From: DATEJJ01 sp051986465
Lineage (GTDB): Bacteria > Actinomycetota > Actinomycetes > Mycobacteriales > Micromonosporaceae
DNA: 27,863 nucleotides
Reading direction: 5' to 3'
Assembly (NCBI GenBank): GCA_051986465.1
Contig: JBPYFB010000058.1
Span: 1-27,863, forward strand
Shown: positions 21,375-27,863 of the stretch, piece after piece
Numbering within the stretch: position 1 is the stretch's first letter
Layout: every line of letters begins with the position of its first letter
Translations under genes and position numbers: made by a program
Notes under the pieces: model-generated
The model's database searches: none
Told to the model about the DNA's origin: nothing
The model's input: only the letters and a program-made list of their open reading frames with translations

Positions 21375-24300
21375 CCGGCCTGGCCCACCGGGTTCACCCG
21401 CACCTGGCCGGCGACGACCGGCGCGGCGGCCGCCAGGCAATCGAGATGGTCGCCGTCCACGTCGACGACGTCGAGCTCGCCGAGGCACGCGTCGCCCCAG
21501 TACGCGGCCACCTGATCGGGCGGCGCCGGCCAGCACCCGCCGTCGCGCGGCCGGACCAGGGTGATGTCGCCGACGTACGGCAGCAACTCCGCCGCATCCG
21601 TCGCGGCGAGGCTGTGCGCGAAGAGGCGGCCTGCGGACTCGTCACCGGTACCCGGTGCTGGCGGCCCGGCGGCGACCACGACCAGCCGCTCCACCCGTAC
21701 CCCCAACTCGGTGAGCTGCCGCGCCACCTCCGCGGCGAGTACGCCGCCCGCGTGCCAGCCGACCAGGCTCAGCCGGTCGTACCCGGCGTCGAGCACGGCG
21801 CGCGCGTACCGCGCGGCGACCCGGTCCAGCAGCGACGCCGCCGGTATCGCGAGGTACTCCTCGGCCTCGGTGACCACGAGCCCCGCCACCGGCCGGCCGG
21901 CGAGGGCGGGGTACAGCGGGGCGTAACCGTCCACTGTGCCCGTACCGTCGTGCACGAAGACCGTGGCCGGCCCGTCCCCCTCGGCCAGCGTCACCAGCGG
22001 GGAACCCTCCTGCGGCGCCGCCGCCGGTTCGGGGCGGCCCCGCTCCGAGCGCAGCGCCCCGGCGAGCGAGGCCACCGTGGGGTACTCCAGCAGCAGCCGC
22101 AGCAGCTCGTCGTAGCCGACCTCGGCCGCCTCCGGCACCGCCTGCCGCAGCTGGGCCGTGACCTGGGCGGCCAGCAGCGAGTCGCCGCCGAGCTGGAAGA
22201 AGTTGCGGTGCCGGCCGACGGGCCGGCCGAGCAACTCGCGCCACACCTCGGCCACGTGCTGCTCGATCGCGCCGACCGGCTGCTCGTCCTCGCCCCCGGC
22301 CGGCTCGCCGGCCGCGGCGGGCAGCCAGCCGCGCAGGGTCCTGCGGTCCACCTTCCCGTTGTCCGTCAACGGAAGCCGGTCGACCACCTGCAGGTGGGTC
22401 GGCAGCATGTGGTCGGGCAACTGCTCGATCAGGTGCCGCTCCAGGTCCGCGCGGCTGATCCGGGCCCGGTCGGACTTGTACCGGGCGGCGAAGACGTGCA
22501 TGCCCATCTCGTCGGTCATCGCGTCGCGCTCCGGCAGGCAGGCGATGCTGTCCGCGCCCGAGGCGTGCAACACGTCCAGCCACTGCGGCCGGGTCAGGAA
22601 GGTCTGCTCCTCGTGGCGGCGTACGTCAGTGAACTCGCCGGAGCCCTCGTCGAAGAGGAACTCCATCGACGTCATGATCTGGTGGCTGTCCCGGGTCGCC
22701 TCGATGAACAGGATCCAGCCGCCGGGGCGCAGCAGCTCGCGCAGGCGGGCCAGTGTCCCGTCGGCGTCCTTCGCGTAGTGCAGCACGTTGGCGCAGACGA
22801 TCAGCTCGTACCGGTTCGGCACGAGACCCTGCGCGCGGAAGTCGGCGTTCATGTCGTAGCGCCGGTACTCCATCCACGGGTACTCGGCGAACCGCTTGCG
22901 GGCGTTGTTGAGGAAGAACTCCGAGACGTCGCTGAAGACGTACTCGACGTTGTATCCGGCGAGGGCGGGGATCAGTTCCACACTGGTACCGCCGACCCCG
23001 GAGCCGACCTCCAGCACCCGGTACGGCTCGGGGTCCTCCCGGTTGCGCGCCAGGTGACACGCTGCCGAGGTGAGCAGCTTGTTGACGTACTGGCTGAGGA
23101 ACATCGCCGTGTACGCCACCTCATGGATCTCGGTGCGGCCCTCGGGGAACAGCAGGGTCAGCGGATCCAGCTCGCCGCGCAGCAGGGCCGGCAGGTTGTC
23201 GGCCGTGGTGCGGAAGTAGGTGATGAGTTCGGTGCGCCGCTCCGCCTCCGGTACCAGCTCGATGACGCGCTGCCAGCCGGCCGCCACGTCGGCGGCGGTC
23301 AGCGACGGCGCACCGGTGTAGGTGTCGTGCTGCGGGTCGTGCCGCAGCAGCCCGTACGCGGCCAGCGCCCGCAGCCACCGCCGCACCAGCCGCTGGTGGC
23401 GCGGTGCCACCCCGGCGCGCTGCTGGACCTCGGCCGCGGTGTGCGCATGCTGCGGCGTCGCGAACAGGCCGCACTCGCGCAGCGCCACAAGCATCTGCGC
23501 GAGGCCGGTGTCGTCGAGCTGCCGGGCGAACGCGAGCATCGGCGCATCCGGTACCGTCGCGCGCAGTTCGGCCGCTTCGGCCACCGCGACCTCCGCCAGT
23601 TCGGCCGCGTCCACGCGGTCCGGGTCGGCTTCGGCCGCACCGGGTTCGACGAAGGCCGCCACCCGTACCGGATCCGGACGCTCGCCGGTGGCGATGGCCG
23701 CCGCGGCGCTGACCGTCGGGTACCCGGCCAGCGCCGCCTCCACCTCGGCCAGTTCGACCCGGTGCCCGCGGATCTTGACCTGCGAGTCCTGCCGGCCCAG
23801 GAACTCGATGCTGCCGTCCGGCAGGTACCGGCCAAAGTCCCCGGTGCGGTACAGGCGCCGCCCGGTCTCGGGATGCGTGACGTAGCGCTCCGCGGTGCGC
23901 TCCGGATCGTTGAAGTACCCGGTGGACAGCCCGTTCCCGCCGATATACAGCTCGCCCGCGACGAGGTCCGGTACCGGCTGCAGCGAGGCGTCGAGCACCT
24001 CGACCGTCTGCCCGGACAGTGCCCGCCCGTACGGGATGCTGGGCGCCGCCTCGTCGACCGTGTCGATCGGGTGCGCGATCGACCAGATCGACGCCTCGGT
24101 GGCGCCGCCGAGACTGACCAGTCGCAGGTCCGGCAGCTGGCGCCAGGTGGCACCGGGCAGCGACACCGGGATCCAGTCGCCGCTGACCAGCGCCAGCCGC
24201 AGCGTCGACAGCGTGCGCGCCGGATCGGACTGCAGGTACGCGACGAGCATCTCCAGCTGTGCCGGCACCGAGTTCCAGACCGTCACCTGATGGGCCTCGA

Positions 24301-26536
24301 TCAGCTCCGCCCACAGCGCCGGATCGGCCCGGCCGCCCGCGTCCGGAATCACCACCGCACCACCGACCGCGAGCGGCCCGAAGATGTCGTACACGGACAG
24401 GTCGAAGCCGAGCGCGGCCAGGCCGAAGACGCGGTCCTGCGGGCCGATCGCGAACCGGCCGTTGATGTCGACGATCGTGTTGGCCGCCGCCTGGTGAGTG
24501 ATCATCACACCCTTCGGCGCGCCGGTCGAGCCGGACGTGTAGATGACGTAGGCGAGATCGGCCGGACTGCCGCCGGGCCGCTCCTTCGGCTCCACAATGG
24601 ACAGTAGGTCGACCGCGACCGTGGGCAGGCCCCGGCGGCCGACATCGGTAGCGAGCCGGGACTGGGTCAGGATGCCGCACGCGCCGACGTCGGCGAGGAT
24701 CCGGTCCCGGCGGGCCATTGGTTGTCCCGCGTCGACCGGCACGTACGCGAAGCCCTTGTGCAGCACGCCAATCGCCGCGGCGAGCTGCTCCCAGCCCTTC
24801 TCCATCTCGATCGCCACGATCGAGCCGGGTGCGCAGTCCCACGTGTCGAGCTGCGCGGCGACCGCCTCGGCCAGGCCGGCGAGCTCGCCGTACGAAAGGC
24901 TCCGGGTGGGTGCCACCACGGCGGCGCGCTGCGGCGTGGCCCGCGCCTGCGCCAGTACCGGCTCGTGCAGCCGGTGTGCGGGTGGCGGCAGCGGCGCATC
25001 CGCCGGCCGCCGGGCGAGCTGGTCCGCCGGTACCGGTACGGGGTTGCGCGCCGCCCAGGTACCGTCCTCGCCGGCCAGCCGGTGAAGCAGCGACTGGAAC
25101 TGCGCGAACATCGCCTCCACCACCCCGGGCGGGAACACGCCCTCGCGGTAGTCCCAGTTGAACGCGAGCCCGTCGCCGTGCTCCATCACCTGGCAGTCGA
25201 GCCACACCTGCGGGGTCTGGCTTATCCCGTGTACCAGGCGGGCCAGGCCGCCCGGTCCCGGTACCTGCTCGCGCCCGAGCCCGACGCTGCTGGTGAAGAC
25301 GACCGGGAACAGGGTGCGCCCGTCGGAGCGGCGGCGGCGCAGTTCACGCATCACCTCGATGCCGGAAAACTGGCCGTGGTCGAGGTCCTCCCACAGCCGT
25401 GCCTGTACCGCGCGCGCCCGCGCCTCGAACGGCTCGTCCGGCTGTGCGGGTACGGCGAGCAGTTCGACGGAGGTGAAATCGCCGACGATCTGCCGTACCC
25501 GCGGGTGTACCGCCGGCCGGTTGAGCACGGTCACGTTGAGGGTGAAGTCCGGCTGGCGGCTCCACCGCCGCAGCACCTCGGCGTATGCGGCGAGCACCAC
25601 GCAGGTCGGCGTGATACCGGCGTCCCGGGCCCGCTGCCGCAGTCCGGCCCATTGCGGACTGGACAAGGCGCCGTCCTCGCGATGGAAGCGCGGCGGTGGG
25701 CGCTCCACCGGCAGCACCGGAAGCTCGGGCGGGTCCGGCAACGCGTCCACCCGGTCGAGCCAGTACGCCTCGTCGCGCCGCGCGGCCGGTCCGGCGGGGG
25801 CGGCGCGCAGTGCCAGCAGCACGTCCCGGTACGTGACGTCCAGGTCCGCCGGTACCGCCGCCGGATCGCGGTACGCCTCCTCGAACTCCTGGAGGAGAAG
25901 CTGGATGCTGACGAAGTCGGCGATCAGGAAGTCGATCGAGAAGTGCAGTACCGCTTCGTCGCCGGCCTTGGTCAGCCGCAGGTCGAACAGCGGCCACTCG
26001 CCGGGCGGGTAGACCCGGTGATCGAGCTCGGCCCGGGTCTGCTCGACGCTGGCCCGGAACTCCGCCGGCGCCACCTCGCGCACCGCGATGTGGTACGCGG
26101 GCGGGGCGTCGAGCACCTGCTGGGAACCGTCCGCGGAGACGACCGCGCGGAGCATGTCGTGGCGGGCGATCAGGGCCTGCCAGGCCGCGTCGAGCCGGCC
26201 CGGGTCCACGCCGGGGAAGGCCAGCTCCCCGTACCCGTGGCAGCCCACCCCGCCGTACCGGTAGCTGCCGGTACGGCCGAGGAGGTAGGCGGTCTGCACA
26301 TCGGTGAGCGGGAACGGCTGGTACCGGCCGGCCTCGTCGTGCTCGACCGTCACCTGGGCCTGCGCCGCCCGCAACTGCGCGATCAGCGCGTCCCGGTGCT
26401 CGCGCACCTGCGCCAGGCGCTCGTCGGTCATCACGCCCTTCGGAGCGCGATAGCGCAGCCGTCCGTCCTCCACCCACAGGTGCACGCCGAGCCCTTCGAG
26501 GCCGGCCAGTACCTGTTCGTCAATACCTGCCACCAC
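21371..26536 (-). CDS. NRPS 2, PchF-like: docking-Cy-A(MT)-PCP-TE, cysteine-specific
   Basis: A 1721-residue NRPS. GTG 26536 follows GAGGTGA and gives a TubC-type N-terminal docking domain (VHLWVEDGRLRYRAPKG). Cy follows, with the canonical motif D202-FLIA-D207 and TPQVWLDCQV. The A domain has YTSGSTGAPKG near residue 665; its specificity positions read D-L-Y-N-L-S-L-I-W, the cysteine code. A SAM methyltransferase is inserted after A8 (motif I VLEVGSGVGG from residue 1174), as in PchF and HMWP2. Then come A10 (LTDNGKVDRRTL), a PCP (Ser1453 in GGDSLLA) and a TE-like domain. It should add cysteine, cyclize to thiazoline and N-methylate after reduction. The TE elbow reads GWHAGG (His1595, codon 21752-21754) and the Asp position is Ala1622, so normal TE catalysis looks lost. 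Confidence 0.96.
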   Translation of the reverse strand: MVAGIDEQVLAGLEGLGVHLWVEDGRLRYRAPKGVMTDERLAQVREHRDALIAQLRAAQAQVTVEHDEAGRYQPFPLTDVQTAYLLGRTGSYRYGGVGCHGYGELAFPGVDPGRLDAAWQALIARHDMLRAVVSADGSQQVLDAPPAYHIAVREVAPAEFRASVEQTRAELDHRVYPPGEWPLFDLRLTKAGDEAVLHFSIDFLIADFVSIQLLLQEFEEAYRDPAAVPADLDVTYRDVLLALRAAPAGPAARRDEAYWLDRVDALPDPPELPVLPVERPPPRFHREDGALSSPQWAGLRQRARDAGITPTCVVLAAYAEVLRRWSRQPDFTLNVTVLNRPAVHPRVRQIVGDFTSVELLAVPAQPDEPFEARARAVQARLWEDLDHGQFSGIEVMRELRRRRSDGRTLFPVVFTSSVGLGREQVPGPGGLARLVHGISQTPQVWLDCQVMEHGDGLAFNWDYREGVFPPGVVEAMFAQFQSLLHRLAGEDGTWAARNPVPVPADQLARRPADAPLPPPAHRLHEPVLAQARATPQRAAVVAPTRSLSYGELAGLAEAVAAQLDTWDCAPGSIVAIEMEKGWEQLAAAIGVLHKGFAYVPVDAGQPMARRDRILADVGACGILTQSRLATDVGRRGLPTVAVDLLSIVEPKERPGGSPADLAYVIYTSGSTGAPKGVMITHQAAANTIVDINGRFAIGPQDRVFGLAALGFDLSVYDIFGPLAVGGAVVIPDAGGRADPALWAELIEAHQVTVWNSVPAQLEMLVAYLQSDPARTLSTLRLALVSGDWIPVSLPGATWRQLPDLRLVSLGGATEASIWSIAHPIDTVDEAAPSIPYGRALSGQTVEVLDASLQPVPDLVAGELYIGGNGLSTGYFNDPERTAERYVTHPETGRRLYRTGDFGRYLPDGSIEFLGRQDSQVKIRGHRVELAEVEAALAGYPTVSAAAAIATGERPDPVRVAAFVEPGAAEADPDRVDAAELAEVAVAEAAELRATVPDAPMLAFARQLDDTGLAQMLVALRECGLFATPQHAHTAAEVQQRAGVAPRHQRLVRRWLRALAAYGLLRHDPQHDTYTGAPSLTAADVAAGWQRVIELVPEAERRTELITYFRTTADNLPALLRGELDPLTLLFPEGRTEIHEVAYTAMFLSQYVNKLLTSAACHLARNREDPEPYRVLEVGSGVGGTSVELIPALAGYNVEYVFSDVSEFFLNNARKRFAEYPWMEYRRYDMNADFRAQGLVPNRYELIVCANVLHYAKDADGTLARLRELLRPGGWILFIEATRDSHQIMTSMEFLFDEGSGEFTDVRRHEEQTFLTRPQWLDVLHASGADSIACLPERDAMTDEMGMHVFAARYKSDRARISRADLERHLIEQLPDHMLPTHLQVVDRLPLTDNGKVDRRTLRGWLPAAAGEPAGGEDEQPVGAIEQHVAEVWRELLGRPVGRHRNFFQLGGDSLLAAQVTAQLRQAVPEAAEVGYDELLRLLLEYPTVASLAGALRSERGRPEPAAAPQEGSPLVTLAEGDGPATVFVHDGTGTVDGYAPLYPALAGRPVAGLVVTEAEEYLAIPAASLLDRVAARYARAVLDAGYDRLSLVGWHAGGVLAAEVARQLTELGVRVERLVVVAAGPPAPGTGDESAGRLFAHSLAATDAAELLPYVGDITLVRPRDGGCWPAPPDQVAAYWGDACLGELDVVDVDGDHLDCLAAAAPVVAGQVRVNPVGQAG

Positions 26537-26562
26537 TCGTTCACCTCGGGATCGACGCGGGG

Positions 26563-27771
26563 TCAACTCGGAACGGGTCGGTCCAGCCGGATCCGACCGA
26601 TGTACTCCGCCGCCTGTAGCGCGGAGAACGGCTGCATGAACGGTCCGGCGCGGACGTCGCGGTACAGCCGGGACAGCGGGTTCGAGCTGAGGTACCCGCT
26701 GCCGCCGGACGCGGTCAGGGCCCGGTCCACCACGGCGATGGCGCCGCGCTTGACGGCCATGCTCGCGCACTGCACCTCGGCCATCAGTGCGGTCAACCCC
26801 TCCTCGGTGGGGCGGCCGGCCGGGGGCAGCGCGGTGTCGAGAAGCGCGGCGGTACGGGCCAGCACCGCGCGGCCGACCGAAAGATCGATCTCACTGTCCC
26901 CGATGAGCGTCCGTACCGCGGAGCCGGTGGCGTGCCGGCGGGCCAGCGCGGCGCTGACCAGATGCTGGGCCTGCTCGGCGATGCCGAGGAAGGCACCGCT
27001 CAACGCCGTCACGGCGACCATCACCAACGGCAGCACGCCGGCCGGCAGCTCACCGACCTCGCCGCCGGCGACGACCAGGTCGGCCGGCAGCCGGCACCCG
27101 TCGAAGACCACCTCGCCGCTGCCGGAGCCGCGCATGCCCAGCGCATCCCAACTGTCCACAACGGACAGACCGGCGGTTTCCCGGGGTACGACCGCGAACC
27201 CGAGCCGCTGCGGCCCGTCCTGGCCGGCCAGGCGCACCAGGCCGAGGAAGAGGGTCGCCACCGGCGAGTTGGTGCAGAACGCCTTGCGGCCACTGATCTG
27301 GTACCCGCCCTGGACCGGTTCGGCGAGCGTGTTCGGCCGGCCGAGCGGGGTGTTGGTTTCGGAGATGGCCACGCAGCAGACCACGTGCCCGCGCGCACAC
27401 CGGCGCAGCAGTAGGCGCAGCCGCGCGAGGAACTCCGGACCCGCGCTCGGGGGCGCCGCGAACAGCTGGGCGAGGTACCAGAAGGAGGTCAGGTGCATGG
27501 CGGTGCCGATCGCGATCGAGCCGTCGCCGCGCGCCAACCGGTTGACGGTCACAACAATGTCGTGGACGGCGGTGACGCCCAGCCCGCCCAGCTCCTCCGG
27601 TACCGGCGCGGCGAGCAGGCCCGAGCGTTGCATCTCGCTCCAGTGCTCGTACGGAAAGCGGTTGTCCCGGTCGTGCTGCTCGGCGGTCGCGGCGAACTCG
27701 GCCGCGTGCTTCTCGGCGAGTTCGGCGCAGCGCACCCCGGCGGGCGACGCGCTCTCCAGCTCGAAGCCCAT
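26563..27771 (-). CDS. Acyl-CoA dehydrogenase-fold flavoprotein, possibly a monooxygenase or atypical dehydrogenase
   Basis: A 402-residue ACAD-family protein starting at ATG 27771 after GGGAGG. N-terminal helices (FPYEHWSEMQRSGLLAAPVPEELGG), the middle loop VCCVAISETNTPLGRP, ISGRKAFCTNSPVA, and the C-terminal helical bundle are clear. The MCAD-type catalytic Glu region (EGT) is replaced by PFMQPFSALQAAEYIG, so simple acyl-CoA dehydrogenation by that residue is unlikely. Such members include flavin monooxygenases and carrier-protein-specific dehydrogenases. It is the first gene of operon C, 26 bases upstream of NRPS 2. It may oxidize a ring (thiazoline to thiazole) or hydroxylate a carrier-bound chain; both are guesses from position. 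Confidence 0.85.
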   Translation of the reverse strand: MGFELESASPAGVRCAELAEKHAAEFAATAEQHDRDNRFPYEHWSEMQRSGLLAAPVPEELGGLGVTAVHDIVVTVNRLARGDGSIAIGTAMHLTSFWYLAQLFAAPPSAGPEFLARLRLLLRRCARGHVVCCVAISETNTPLGRPNTLAEPVQGGYQISGRKAFCTNSPVATLFLGLVRLAGQDGPQRLGFAVVPRETAGLSVVDSWDALGMRGSGSGEVVFDGCRLPADLVVAGGEVGELPAGVLPLVMVAVTALSGAFLGIAEQAQHLVSAALARRHATGSAVRTLIGDSEIDLSVGRAVLARTAALLDTALPPAGRPTEEGLTALMAEVQCASMAVKRGAIAVVDRALTASGGSGYLSSNPLSRLYRDVRAGPFMQPFSALQAAEYIGRIRLDRPVPS

Positions 27772-27863
27772 CTGCGCCTCCCACTCCGCCGACCCGGGTG
27801 TTCAACCGCGGATAGTCCGCACTTAGCGGGTGCGGCCGCTGGCGTGTGTTGCACGGTCTCACC
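27772..27863 (-). promoter_or_regulatory. Leader region of operon C
   Basis: This stretch lies upstream of the ACAD-like gene and reaches the window edge. It holds the ribosome site GGGAGG just before the start and the inverted repeat GCGGATAGTCCGC at 27808-27820 (5-base arms, 3-base spacer), which could be an operator. No IdeR-like iron box (TTAGGTTAGGCTAACC type) is visible. I see no promoter boxes I would defend. Confidence 0.4.

Noticed and set aside
20921..24607. Long open plus-strand frame opposite NRPS 2 (over 1200 codons), and a similar one at 24722-27826
   Set aside because: Both mirror the NRPS and ACAD coding strands, show the same low-information composition and have no recognisable fold.
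26537..26770. Longer N-terminus of NRPS 2
   Set aside because: It would run through the end of the ACAD-like gene. GTG 26536 has a good ribosome site and directly precedes the docking domain.

Overview
The window is very GC-rich and densely coding, with GTG starts, 4-bp ATGA/GTGA overlaps and strong G/C third positions. This points to an actinomycete. The abundance of GTAC/GGTACC words would suit a Micromonosporaceae-like genome, but no taxonomic marker is present, so that is an inference. The whole window is one secondary-metabolite gene cluster. It has no rRNA, tRNA, CRISPR, IS element or intergenic gap longer than about 110 bases.

The core is a pyochelin/yersiniabactin-type thiazoline assembly line. 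The left edge (1-1567, minus) holds the start of a PchE-like NRPS: an aryl-carrier-type domain followed by a heterocyclization (Cy) domain that runs off the window. The right part (21371-26536, minus) holds a PchF-like NRPS with order TubC docking, Cy, A with an inserted methyltransferase, PCP, TE. Its A-domain specificity residues read D-L-Y-N-L-S-L-I-W, the cysteine code. A PchG/Irp3-type thiazolinyl imide reductase (19087-20247) and a second NAD(P) reductase (20244-21374) are translationally coupled to it. The expected chemistry is starter acid, Cys-thiazoline, then Cys-thiazoline reduced and N-methylated.

What sets it apart from classical pyochelin loci is the starter and tailoring inventory. 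No salicylate synthase is seen. Instead there is an EntE/PchD-like adenylating enzyme with an altered acid pocket (12876-14480), a FadD-like ligase (3780-5348), a paired acyl-CoA dehydrogenase (7896-9050 and 9065-10120), a thiolase, a FabG-like ketoreductase, two FabA/FabZ-like hotdog proteins and a double-hotdog thioesterase. There is also an SsuD/SsuE-like flavin monooxygenase and reductase pair, a P450, a ferritin-like diiron protein, a class II aldolase-like protein, a DsbA-fold isomerase, an O-carbamoyltransferase and a Fes-like esterase.

Layout: minus operon A (7785 to 1) carries thioesterase, isomerase, aldolase, ligase, P450, diiron protein and NRPS 1. It diverges from the plus-strand acyl-CoA dehydrogenase pair (7896-10120). 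Minus operon B (16215 to 10072) carries SsuD, SsuE, EntE-like ligase, thiolase, FabG and two hotdog proteins, and diverges from plus-strand carbamoyltransferase and esterase (16299-19126). Minus operon C (27771 to 19087) carries an ACAD-like flavoprotein, NRPS 2 and the two reductases.

The most interesting points are: a terminal TE domain that has lost its nucleophile (Ser to His) and its Asp (to Ala); the unusual acid pocket of the loading enzyme; the CoA-type starter toolkit in place of salicylate genes; a palindrome around GTCCACANTGGAC found about once every 2 kb, always in the same reading frame of a coding region; and an abrupt change of codon style at the left edge, at a conserved Cy motif. 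Product structure and starter identity cannot be read from this window alone.
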